This document shows, in pieces, positions 1-6,396 of a stretch of 10,457 nt of DNA. The stretch's first letter is position 1. Every line of letters begins with the position of its first letter. This DNA comes from Arenicella sp. (GTDB lineage Bacteria > Pseudomonadota > Gammaproteobacteria > Arenicellales > Arenicellaceae). Where the stretch lies: assembly GCA_018677115.1 (NCBI GenBank), contig JAHHOC010000502.1, forward strand, positions 1-10,457. Reading direction: 5' to 3'. The position numbers were made by a program, and so were the translations under genes. The notes beneath the pieces are model-generated. The model ran no database searches. It was not told the origin of the DNA and worked only from the letters and a program-made list of their open reading frames with translations.

Positions 1-595
1 TGCCGTGGCACACAGTGGCGTGAAACAGGGAGACAGTGTTCTCGACCTGGCAGCGGGCAGTGGTGACCTGTCGATAAAATTTTCCCGCCGTGTCGGTGAC
101 GAGGGCTATGTTGTAGTTACCGACATCAACCCAGCTATGCTGGAGCAGGGTCGTCAGCGACTGGCCGACGCAGGTTGTGCGGGCAATGCTGAATTTTGCC
201 TAGTCAACGCCGAGCAATTACCGTTTGCCGATAACAGTTTTGATTGCATATCGATCGGCTTTGGCCTGCGCAACGTCACTCACAAGGACCGCGCGCTGGC
301 TTCTATGCAACGTTGTCTTAAACCGGGGGGAAGGGCGCTGGTACTCGAATTCTCCCAACCCACCAATGACAACTTCCGACGCCTTTACGATGCGTACTCC
401 TTCAATGTCATCCCCAGGCTAGGCAACTGGCTGGCTAACGACAGTGAAAGTTATCAATACCTGGTCGAATCTATTCGCCGTCACCCGTCACAGGATGAAC
501 TCAAGCAGATGATGTTGGACGCTGGTTTTGATAAGGTCCGCTACCACAATCTTACCGGTGGGATTGTGGCATTGCACATCGGTTACAAATTCTGA
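1..595 (+). CDS. ubiE: UbiE, ubiquinone/menaquinone C-methyltransferase (5' partial)
   Basis: SAM-dependent C-methyltransferase that methylates the ring of the ubiquinone precursor (2-polyprenyl-6-methoxy-1,4-benzoquinol) and, where menaquinone is made, demethylmenaquinol. The gene is cut by the left edge: the frame is open from base 2, and by recalled alignment with E. coli UbiE (251 aa) about 54 N-terminal residues are missing. The GTG at 5 is internal, not a start. Visible signs are the SAM-binding motif [11 protein letters not shown] (bases 38-70), then [47 protein letters not shown], and the conserved tail [14 protein letters not shown]. The stop is TGA at 593-595. ubiJ begins four bases later, the usual gammaproteobacterial order ubiE-ubiJ-ubiB. 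Family and function are secure; only the missing 5' end is unseen. Confidence 0.96.
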   Translation, partial: AVAHSGVKQGDSVLDLAAGSGDLSIKFSRRVGDEGYVVVTDINPAMLEQGRQRLADAGCAGNAEFCLVNAEQLPFADNSFDCISIGFGLRNVTHKDRALASMQRCLKPGGRALVLEFSQPTNDNFRRLYDAYSFNVIPRLGNWLANDSESYQYLVESIRRHPSQDELKQMMLDAGFDKVRYHNLTGGIVALHIGYKF

Positions 596-599
596 GCCG

Positions 600-1187
600 A
601 TGCTGCTTGAATTACTCGAACTGGCGGGCAACAACGCCCTGCAACATGATTCCGGCAGTCGGGAGCGGCTGCGTAAGCTGTCGGGAAACAGTATGGTGCT
701 GACAATCCAGCCGATACAACAGTCCATTGCGGTGATGTGTGCCCCGGGCAGTATCGAGTTTTCTGCCTCGCCACCCGTCAAAGTTGACGTGCGAATTAAC
801 ACCACTGTTAATGCACTGATAAAACTATCCCGTCACGGAATGGAGAATGCGGATCTGCAACCCGGTGAGTTGGAAATATCCGGCGACCCGGTGATAGGGC
901 AGCGTTTTGCGCAATTACTATCGGAACTCGACATCGACTGGGAAGCATTTTTAGCTGAACATCTTGGCGATGTGCCGGCACATTTACTTAGCCACGCGGC
1001 CAGCACGGCAAAAGGCGTGGCCTCTGAATCGAAACAGCTGGTGCAGACCAGAATGAATAAACTGCTTACTGAAGATTTGCAACTGGTGGCAAGCAAGGCG
1101 GAGGTGGAGGAATTTCTAGACCAGGTAGATGATTTACGGGCTGACGCAGACCGCCTGGCCGCGAGAGTCAGCCGGCTGCAGAACTGA
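600..1187 (+). CDS. ubiJ: UbiJ, SCP2-domain ubiquinone biosynthesis accessory factor
   Basis: Accessory protein of aerobic ubiquinone synthesis. In E. coli, UbiJ (formerly YigP) works with UbiK and belongs to the soluble Ubi complex, where its SCP2 domain binds lipid intermediates. The frame is open upstream to 528, but I choose ATG 600: the protein then begins MLLELLELAGNNALQ, as family members do, four bases after the ubiE stop. It gives 195 aa, close to the roughly 200 aa usual for UbiJ. An SCP2-like fold covers about residues 8-112, with the typical LEISGDPVIGQRFAQLL near 91-107. The C-terminal 160-194 is charged and heptad-like (VEEFLDQVDDLRADADRLAARV), fitting the coiled coil proposed to pair with UbiK. 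Sequence conservation in UbiJ is low, so the call rests on the fold pattern, the length and the position between ubiE and ubiB. Confidence 0.92.
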   Translation: MLLELLELAGNNALQHDSGSRERLRKLSGNSMVLTIQPIQQSIAVMCAPGSIEFSASPPVKVDVRINTTVNALIKLSRHGMENADLQPGELEISGDPVIGQRFAQLLSELDIDWEAFLAEHLGDVPAHLLSHAASTAKGVASESKQLVQTRMNKLLTEDLQLVASKAEVEEFLDQVDDLRADADRLAARVSRLQN

Positions 1188-1203
1188 GAAATCTGGCGCT
1201 GTC

Positions 1204-2877
1204 ATGCAAAACAACCGCACATCTATTATACGCCTGCGCCAGATCCGCCGCGTGATCAGGAAATATGAGTTGGTTTCTTTGCTCGATGACCTGGCGCTTT
1301 CAAAAAAAGCACGCATGGCAGTACGATTGCTGTTTGGTTCGGCCACGCTCGCGGATGACGTGCGTGGTGCCCGTATCAGGCAGGCGCTTGAAGAGCTGGG
1401 TCCGGTATTCGTCAAATTTGGCCAGGCCCTGTCTACCCGCCCGGACCTGCTTCCCGCCGACATCGCGCTGGAACTAACCAAACTACAGGATGAAGTGCCA
1501 CCCATTGAAGGCGAACAGGCAATTGATACCATCCGGGCGGCCTACAACAATGAATTTGACGAGATTTTTGAATCTGTAGATTCGCATCCCATGGCCTCTG
1601 CCTCGGTCGCACAGGTGCATGCGGCCACACTCAGGCAAGGCAACGCTCTTGAAGGCAAGAATGGCAAAAAAAATCCGCAGGTTGTGGTCAAGGTATTGCG
1701 GCCGGGAATTGAAAAAACCATCGAGAGTGATCTTGGAATCATGTACCTGATGGCAGGTCTACTGCAAAAACACTGGGCGCGGGGTGAACAGTTCAAACCA
1801 TTGGAAGTGATCAGGGAATACGACCACACCATCCATGATGAGCTGGATTTGCGGACCGAAGCAGCTAACTGTGCGCAGATGGGCGCGAATTTTGCCGATA
1901 CAGATATTATCTACGTGCCCAGGGTTTATTGGGATTATACGCATAAGAATGTCACCGTAATGGAGCGCATTTATGGCACATCTATCCGCGAGTTCGACAA
2001 ATTGCGCGAGCAGGGACACGATCTGGCACGATTAGCAAACGATGGTGTCGAAGTTTTCTTTAAGCAAGCCTTTGAGGACAACTTTTTCCACGCTGACATG
2101 CACCCGGGAAATATATTTGTATCCGCAGAGGGCAAATGGATTGCGGTTGATTTCGGCATTATGGGAACACTTAATGACCAGGACAAGCAGTACCTTGGTG
2201 AGATGTTGCTGGGCTTTTTTAATCGCGACTATCGTTCGATTGCCGATGCCCATTTGCGCGCCGAATGGATTCCTGTGGATACCCGGGTAGAAGAATTCGA
2301 AACTGCGATTCGTACAGTTTGCGAACCCATTTTTGCCAAGCCGATCAGCGAAATTTCGTTCGGCAATGTATTGTTGCAACTGTTTCAGACAGTGCGCCGA
2401 TTTGAAATTCCGGTTCAGCCTCAATTAGTACTGCTCTACAAAACACTGCTCAACATCGAGGGTCTGGGCAGACAGCTCTATCCGCAGTTAAACTTGTGGG
2501 ATTCCGCCAAGCCCTTCCTCGAAGAATGGATGAAGCAGCAGCACTCGCCCCAGGCACTGCTAAACGACCTTAAGCGCGATTGGCCCCAATGGCGGGCGCT
2601 GCTGCCGAAAGTGCCGCAAATGTTGGAAGCACTGGCGGAAGGCAGCAGTGGCGAGCATCGGGCTGAACTGGTAGCGCTGCGTTCACAATTGCGGGTGCAA
2701 CAACGAAGAAATCTGCGCCAGCTATTTCACCAGTTGCTGGGCTTCGGCCTGGCGGGCACAGGGTTACTGATCTACCTGCTGGTTGAATCAAGCGTCATAG
2801 CCCCATCCGCTGTCAGTGCAATAGCGCCCTGGGTGGGTGGGAGTGGCCTGATTTGGGCTTATTTCAAGTCTCGCTAG
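1204..2877 (+). CDS. ubiB: UbiB, ABC1/ADCK-family atypical kinase of ubiquinone biosynthesis
   Basis: Membrane-anchored member of the UbiB/COQ8 (ABC1) family, an ATPase-like protein needed for ubiquinone synthesis. I take ATG 1204 (MQNNRTSIIRLRQI), 16 bases after the ubiJ stop. The frame is open back to 1129, but that stretch only overlaps ubiJ. The product is 557 aa (E. coli UbiB is 546). Family signatures are all present: KxGQ at 71-74 (KFGQALSTRPDLLP), Ala-rich loop ASASVAQVH at 131-139, catalytic Lys163 in VVVKVLRPG, DMHPGN at 298-303 and DFG at 316-318. Two hydrophobic segments near the C-terminus (about 510-530 and 535-553) fit the family's membrane anchor. Compared with E. coli from memory, about ten polar, Lys-rich residues are added at 148-159, between the Ala-rich loop and Lys163. 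The underlying DNA has a run of eight A at 1666-1673, and the frame stays intact. Last gene of the ubi block. Confidence 0.97.
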   Translation: MQNNRTSIIRLRQIRRVIRKYELVSLLDDLALSKKARMAVRLLFGSATLADDVRGARIRQALEELGPVFVKFGQALSTRPDLLPADIALELTKLQDEVPPIEGEQAIDTIRAAYNNEFDEIFESVDSHPMASASVAQVHAATLRQGNALEGKNGKKNPQVVVKVLRPGIEKTIESDLGIMYLMAGLLQKHWARGEQFKPLEVIREYDHTIHDELDLRTEAANCAQMGANFADTDIIYVPRVYWDYTHKNVTVMERIYGTSIREFDKLREQGHDLARLANDGVEVFFKQAFEDNFFHADMHPGNIFVSAEGKWIAVDFGIMGTLNDQDKQYLGEMLLGFFNRDYRSIADAHLRAEWIPVDTRVEEFETAIRTVCEPIFAKPISEISFGNVLLQLFQTVRRFEIPVQPQLVLLYKTLLNIEGLGRQLYPQLNLWDSAKPFLEEWMKQQHSPQALLNDLKRDWPQWRALLPKVPQMLEALAEGSSGEHRAELVALRSQLRVQQRRNLRQLFHQLLGFGLAGTGLLIYLLVESSVIAPSAVSAIAPWVGGSGLIWAYFKSR

Positions 2878-2916
2878 TCTAAAAACGTAAACAGCTGTCA
2901 AATGTTTGCCCCCAGC

Positions 2917-2940
2917 CGCTGGTTCGGTTGCAACCCAGCG
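2917..2940 (+). other. Imperfect hairpin after ubiB, possible weak terminator
   Basis: CGCTGGTT (2917-2924) can pair with AA-C-CCAGCG (2932-2940) with one bulged C and a seven-base loop. It lies about 40 bases after the ubiB stop and is GC-rich. No U-run follows (the next bases are CTTAAACCG), so it does not meet the rule for an intrinsic terminator. It could be a 3'-end processing or stabilising hairpin for the ubi transcript, or chance. Confidence 0.25.
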
Positions 2941-2957
2941 CTTAAACCGTGTATGTT
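2928..2957 (+). promoter_or_regulatory. Candidate promoter for the kbp-like gene
   Basis: TTGCAA (2928-2933) and TATGTT (2952-2957) are 18 bases apart, a moderate sigma70 match lying 63 bases before the ATG at 3021. A weaker alternative is TTAGTT (2970-2975), 17 bases, TATACC (2993-2998). The 143-base gap after ubiB and the terminator after the gene both suggest it has its own promoter, but which one is used cannot be settled by eye. Confidence 0.3.
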
Positions 2958-3020
2958 GTGGAATTCGTATTAGTTAAAATAATTCTTGGACATATACCTC
3001 AGATAAGGTAGGAGAAGAAA

Positions 3021-3494
3021 ATGGGTCTATTTGATTTTGCAGCCGATATCGGCCAAAAAGTGTTCGGCATCGGGGATGCCGATGCTGCTGAAAAAATTAA
3101 AGAAAAAATCGAAAGCAACAATCCCGGTGTGAGCGATCTTAGCGTTTCATTAGACGGCGATGTTTGCAGTATTGGCGGCACTTGCGATTCCGCTATGGCG
3201 CGGGAAAAAGTGGTACTGATGGCGGGCAACATGAAAGGCGTTGGCTCGGTAAATGTTGACAATCTTAAGGGTGGGGTTATACCAACCGCTACGGCGGATA
3301 GTGCGGAAGCAGACAGCGAAGCTGCCGCAGAAACCGAGTATTACACTATTGAAAGTGGCGACACACTGTGGGGTATCGCTGCTAAATTTCTTGGCAATGG
3401 CAGCAAATATACAGAGATTTTTGAAGCCAACCGCGAAGTAATCGAAGACCCCGATAAAATTTTCGTAGGACAAAAAATTCGCATTCCTCGTTAA
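3021..3494 (+). CDS. kbp: BON-LysM protein, Kbp/YgaU-like potassium-binding protein
   Basis: Small protein of 157 aa with the layout of E. coli Kbp (YgaU, 149 aa), which binds K+ in the cytoplasm and changes shape on binding. The N-terminal MGLFDFAADIGQKVFG matches the MGLF start of that family and shows no signal peptide, so the LysM domain is probably not wall-exposed. A BON domain spans about 22-84 (DLSVSLDGDVCSIGGTC to GVGSVNVDNL). An acidic, Ala-rich linker follows at 85-105, then LysM at 107-156 (YYTIESGDTLWGIAAKFLG, FEANREVIEDPDKIFVGQKIRIP). The start is supported by AGGAGA at 3010-3015, five bases upstream. It stands alone: 143 bases after ubiB and 208 before the next gene, with its own terminator. 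Cys49 and Cys55 in the BON domain look unusual for this family. Architecture is certain; potassium binding is inferred from homology. Confidence 0.9.
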   Translation: MGLFDFAADIGQKVFGIGDADAAEKIKEKIESNNPGVSDLSVSLDGDVCSIGGTCDSAMAREKVVLMAGNMKGVGSVNVDNLKGGVIPTATADSAEADSEAAAETEYYTIESGDTLWGIAAKFLGNGSKYTEIFEANREVIEDPDKIFVGQKIRIPR

Positions 3495-3517
3495 GTCAGC
3501 ACATTAAGTTAACCAAT

Positions 3518-3550
3518 AACGGCCCGCAGTGACGGGCCGTTTCTTTATTC
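3518..3550 (+). terminator. Intrinsic terminator after the kbp-like gene
   Basis: A perfect nine-base-pair stem, AACGGCCCG (3518-3526) with CGGGCCGTT (3533-3541), closes a six-base loop CAGTGA. It is followed by a T-rich tail, TCTTTATTC. It begins 23 bases after the stop codon at 3494. This is a textbook rho-independent terminator and insulates the SUF operon from transcription coming from kbp. Confidence 0.92.
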
Positions 3551-3640
3551 TGCGCTTATTAGCCGAAGATTCCCAACAGATATAGAGCCAGATAGCTCCA
3601 GATCCTGCTCAGTGTGCGCTTTTTAAAGCAACTCAGGTAC
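3551..3640. other. Non-coding spacer between terminator and SUF promoter
   Basis: No credible ORF or RNA gene here. It holds a short iterated CCAGAT motif near 3581-3600 and a small dyad, GCTTT-TT-AAAGC, at 3618-3629. The AT-rich part of this dyad ends a dozen bases before the -35 hexamer and could act as a weak UP element. ACTCAGGT at 3631-3638 repeats eight bases of the operator at 3688-3695. Confidence 0.4.
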
Positions 3641-3669
3641 TTGAAAATCAGTTGATCCACTCCTATACT
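3641..3669 (+). promoter_or_regulatory. Sigma70-type promoter of the iscR-sufBCDS-sufT operon
   Basis: TTGAAA (3641-3646) and TATACT (3664-3669) are separated by exactly 17 bases, each hexamer one base from consensus. Transcription would start at about 3675-3677, giving a leader of roughly 26-28 bases before the ATG at 3703. It is the only strong promoter-like sequence I see before the SUF genes and lies after the terminator at 3518-3550. The predicted start point falls inside the 25-base inverted repeat at 3673-3697. Confidence 0.75.
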
Positions 3670-3672
3670 CCC

Positions 3673-3697
3673 ATTCCCGAGTAAAATACTCAGGTTT
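3673..3697. promoter_or_regulatory. 25-base inverted repeat, probable IscR-type operator
   Basis: The core CCCGAGTA - AAA - TACTCAGG is an inverted repeat centred on 3685: GAGTA and TACTC are exact complements, with CC/GG pairs outside. Aligned to the E. coli IscR type 1 consensus (ATASYYGACTRWWWYAGTCRRSTAT, from memory), it has the same 25-base length and fits at all but four positions: C-to-G and G-to-C changes that mirror each other in the two arms, and A-to-T at two outer positions. It starts four bases after the -10 hexamer and covers the likely transcription start and the only AGG (3692-3694) available as ribosome binding site for the regulator. Binding here would block transcription initiation or early elongation, fitting autorepression by the cluster-bound regulator. 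The palindrome is seen; the bound protein is inferred. Confidence 0.65.
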
Positions 3698-3702
3698 AAT
3701 TC

Positions 3703-4185
3703 ATGAAACTGACAACCAAGGGTCGTTATGCCGTCACGGCAATGATGGATTTAGCGCTGCACGCCAAGCTGGACCACGTCGCCCTGACAGATATTGCCGA
3801 ACGCCAGAATATCTCCCTGGCCTACCTCGAGCAGCTGTTCGGCAGTTTACGCAAAGCCGGCCTAGTCAACTCCGTGCGTGGTGCTAGGGGAGGGTATTTG
3901 CTGGCACGAGAAGACAAGAAAATTTCGCTGGCTGATATCCTGATCGCGGCAGACGAACAAATTAATATGACCTGTGGCGGAGGCAGCGCATGCAGTGACA
4001 AAGATCCCTGCCTGACCCACAATCTGTGGAATAACCTGAGTCAGGAGTTTTTCGAATTCCTGGACAGTAAAAAATTAAGTGACCTGGTACGTACTCGACA
4101 TGTTCAGACCATGGCAACCCGGCAGGATGTCACTCAGATCGGCGACATTCCAATATTGATTCATAATGTACAAAGCCATGACTGA
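3703..4185 (+). CDS. iscR: IscR-like Rrf2 regulator heading the SUF operon
   Basis: Rrf2-family winged-helix regulator that probably senses [2Fe-2S] cluster supply and controls this operon. Length is 160 aa (E. coli IscR 162). The start [21 protein letters not shown] matches IscR closely. The DNA-binding part covers about 1-65: [28 protein letters not shown], with Glu43, the residue involved in site selectivity in IscR, and the wing [11 protein letters not shown]. The ligand set is complete: Cys91, Cys97, Cys103 and His106 (CX5CX5CLTH), spaced exactly as Cys92, Cys98, Cys104 and His107 in E. coli IscR. The 54 C-terminal residues after His106 diverge, as usual. No iscS, iscU or iscA follows; the target genes are suf, so databases may call it a SUF-system regulator or SufR instead. 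Its 3' end overlaps sufB by eight bases. A promoter and palindromic operator lie immediately upstream. Confidence 0.93.
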   Translation: MKLTTKGRYAVTAMMDLALHAKLDHVALTDIAERQNISLAYLEQLFGSLRKAGLVNSVRGARGGYLLAREDKKISLADILIAADEQINMTCGGGSACSDKDPCLTHNLWNNLSQEFFEFLDSKKLSDLVRTRHVQTMATRQDVTQIGDIPILIHNVQSHD

Positions 4186-5632
4186 AGTTGCAGAACAAAA
4201 TAAGGATCTTAAGGATCTCGTAAAGCGCGAATACAAAGAAGGCTTTGTCACCGAGATTGAATCGGACACACTGGCCCCGGGGCTGGACGAAGACGTGGTG
4301 CGCCTGATATCCGAGAAGAAAGGCGAACCGGAATTCATGCTGGAATACCGGCTGAAGGCATTCCGTCGCTGGCAGAAAATGAAGGAGCCCGATTGGGCGC
4401 ACATCAACTATCCCAAAATAGACTTTCAGGCTATCTCCTACTACTCGGCACCAAAGGCCCTGCCGAAACTGGAAAGTCTCGATCAGGTTGATCCCAAATT
4501 GCTTGAGACCTATGAGAAGCTCGGTATACCGCTGGAAGAACAGAAAATGCTGGCCAATGTGGCTGTGGACGCCGTATTCGATTCGGTCTCGGTCCGCACC
4601 ACATTTCGCGAGACTTTGTCAGCCGCCGGTGTTATTTTCATGCCGATTTCCGAGGCTGTTCATGAACACCCGGAACTGGTGAAAAAATACCTCAGTAGCG
4701 TGGTGCCGGTACAGGACAATTATTACGCTGCCCTCAACTCTGCTGTATTCAGCGACGGGTCATTTGTGTTTATCCCCAAGGGCGTCCGCTGCCCGATGGA
4801 GTTGTCGACCTATTTTCGTATTAACGAAATGAATACCGGTCAATTCGAACGCACCCTGATCATTGCCGAAGAAGATGCTTATGTGAGTTACCTTGAAGGC
4901 TGTACCGCACCGCAACGCGACGAAAACCAGTTACACGCCGCAGTGGTCGAACTGATTGCACATGAAGGTGCCGAGATTAAATATTCAACGGTGCAGAACT
5001 GGTATCCCGGAGATGAAAATGGCAAAGGCGGAATATATAACTTTGTCACCAAGCGTGGCCTGTGCAAAGGCGATAATTCCAAGATCTCCTGGACCCAGGT
5101 TGAAACCGGTTCCGCTATTACCTGGAAATACCCGAGCGTAGTGTTGCAGGGCGACAATTCAGTGGGTGAGTTTTACTCAGTGGCGTTGTCTCACAATAAA
5201 CAGCAGGCGGACACCGGCACCAAAATGATCCACATGGGCAAAAACACGTCCAGCACCATTATCTCCAAGGGTATTTCTGCCGGTCACGGTCAGAACACCT
5301 ACCGCGGCCTGGTGAAAGTTTTAAAAGGTGCTGACAATGCGCGCAATTTCTCACAGTGCGACTCGTTGTTGATGGGTGACCGTTGCGGTGCGCATACCTT
5401 CCCATACATTGAGGTGCAAAATCCGAGTGCCAACCTGGAACATGAAGCGACCACATCGAAAATATCTGAAGACCAGTTGTTTTACCTGATGCAACGGGGC
5501 CTGTCGGCGGAAGCCGCCGTGTCGATGATCGTCAACGGGTTTTGCAAAGAAGTGTTCCGCGAATTGCCGATGGAATTCGCAGTGGAAGCACAAAAACTAT
5601 TAGACATTTCCTTAGAGGGAGCAGTGGGATAA
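4178..5632 (+). CDS. sufB: SufB, Fe-S cluster scaffold subunit of SufBCD
   Basis: Core scaffold of the SufBC2D complex; it receives sulfur from the desulfurase and assembles clusters in the cytoplasm. Start is ATG 4178 ([11 protein letters not shown], 484 aa), overlapping the regulator's stop as ATGACTGA. An in-frame ATG at 4166 would add four residues with a 20-base overlap; neither has a good ribosome binding site, so translation is probably coupled. Conserved signatures run the whole length: [59 protein letters not shown] (Cys242, matching E. coli Cys254), [20 protein letters not shown], and [10 protein letters not shown] with Cys394, equivalent to E. coli Cys405, the sulfur acceptor. LEHEATTS supplies His422 and Glu423. 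The cysteine-rich N-terminal insert of E. coli SufB (after SYYSAP) is absent, as in many SufB proteins. Near full-length and intact. Confidence 0.98.
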   Translation: MTEVAEQNKDLKDLVKREYKEGFVTEIESDTLAPGLDEDVVRLISEKKGEPEFMLEYRLKAFRRWQKMKEPDWAHINYPKIDFQAISYYSAPKALPKLESLDQVDPKLLETYEKLGIPLEEQKMLANVAVDAVFDSVSVRTTFRETLSAAGVIFMPISEAVHEHPELVKKYLSSVVPVQDNYYAALNSAVFSDGSFVFIPKGVRCPMELSTYFRINEMNTGQFERTLIIAEEDAYVSYLEGCTAPQRDENQLHAAVVELIAHEGAEIKYSTVQNWYPGDENGKGGIYNFVTKRGLCKGDNSKISWTQVETGSAITWKYPSVVLQGDNSVGEFYSVALSHNKQQADTGTKMIHMGKNTSSTIISKGISAGHGQNTYRGLVKVLKGADNARNFSQCDSLLMGDRCGAHTFPYIEVQNPSANLEHEATTSKISEDQLFYLMQRGLSAEAAVSMIVNGFCKEVFRELPMEFAVEAQKLLDISLEGAVG

Positions 5633-5637
5633 TTACT

Positions 5638-6396
5638 ATGTTATCAATCAAGAATTTACATGCTTCAGTATTCGATACGCCGATTCTTAACGGTATCGAT
5701 CTGCAAGTTAATGCGGGTGAAGTGCATGCCATTATGGGACCAAACGGATCCGGTAAGAGCACGCTGGCGAACGTTATTGCCGGCAGGCCCGGATATGAAA
5801 TTACTGCCGGCAGCGTCGAGTACCTGGGTCAGGATATCGCTGGGCTCGAGGCGGATGAACGAGCTTGCGAGGGTATTTTTCTCGCCTTTCAATATCCTGT
5901 TGAGATTCCCGGTGTTAGCAATATGGCAATGCTCAAGGCTGCTATCAATTCCATTCGCAAATATCGGGGTGAAGCGGAAATTACCGCGGCTGACTTCCTG
6001 AAACTAATCCGCAATAAAGCCGAGCTGGTGGAAATGAAACAGGAGTTCTTGAAAAGATCGGTTAACGAAGGATTTTCCGGTGGCGAAAAAAAGCGCAATG
6101 AAATTCTGCAGATGGCGATGTTGGAACCCAAATTGGCGTTGCTCGATGAAACCGACTCAGGGCTGGATATTGATGCGCTGAAGATCGTTGCACAGGGTGT
6201 CAACGCGTTGCGAGGAGAAGACCGGGCCATCGTGTTAGTAACTCATTACCAACGCCTGCTGGATTATATCGTTCCCGATTTTGTACATGTTTTGAGCGCG
6301 GGCAAGATTGTTAAGTCAGGTGATAAATCGCTGGCGCTGAAACTTGAACAAGAGGGTTACAGCTGGATCGAAGACGAATTGCAACAAGCCAGCTAA
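5638..6396 (+). CDS. sufC: SufC, ABC-type ATPase of the SufBCD scaffold
   Basis: ATPase subunit of SufBC2D; ATP binding by the SufC pair drives opening of the SufB-SufD interface where the cluster forms. Soluble, not a transporter. Start is ATG 5638 ([10 protein letters not shown], 252 aa; E. coli 248), five bases after the sufB stop; the frame is open further upstream but only over sufB. Walker A is GPNGSGKST at 34-42, the Q-loop is Gln85 in [15 protein letters not shown], the ABC signature is FSGGEKKR at 146-153, Walker B is LALLDE at 166-171, and the switch His203 lies in [21 protein letters not shown] follows Walker B, as is typical for SufC. AGAGGGAG at 5614-5621 is 16 bases from the ATG, too far to be a good site, so coupling to sufB is likely. 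TAATG joins it to sufD with a one-base overlap. Confidence 0.98.
   Translation: MLSIKNLHASVFDTPILNGIDLQVNAGEVHAIMGPNGSGKSTLANVIAGRPGYEITAGSVEYLGQDIAGLEADERACEGIFLAFQYPVEIPGVSNMAMLKAAINSIRKYRGEAEITAADFLKLIRNKAELVEMKQEFLKRSVNEGFSGGEKKRNEILQMAMLEPKLALLDETDSGLDIDALKIVAQGVNALRGEDRAIVLVTHYQRLLDYIVPDFVHVLSAGKIVKSGDKSLALKLEQEGYSWIEDELQQAS

Noticed and set aside
488..805. Open frame of 105 codons on the - strand across the ubiE-ubiJ junction
   Set aside because: It lies antisense to two well-recognised genes, its translation (Ser/Arg/Leu-rich) resembles no family, and it has no ribosome binding site.
850..1187. Possible EsrE-like small RNA in the 3' part of ubiJ
   Set aside because: E. coli has such an RNA at its yigP locus, but I see no internal promoter or terminator here to support one.
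2032..2424. Open frame of 130 codons on the - strand inside ubiB
   Set aside because: Shadow of the ubiB coding frame; the sense strand carries the DMHPGN and DFG motifs here.
2891..2898. ACAGCTGT palindrome after ubiB as a regulator site
   Set aside because: Eight-base palindromes are common by chance and this fits no regulator motif I know.
3150..3473. Open frame of 107 codons on the - strand opposite the kbp-like gene
   Set aside because: The sense strand encodes clear BON and LysM domains; the antisense product has no recognisable features.
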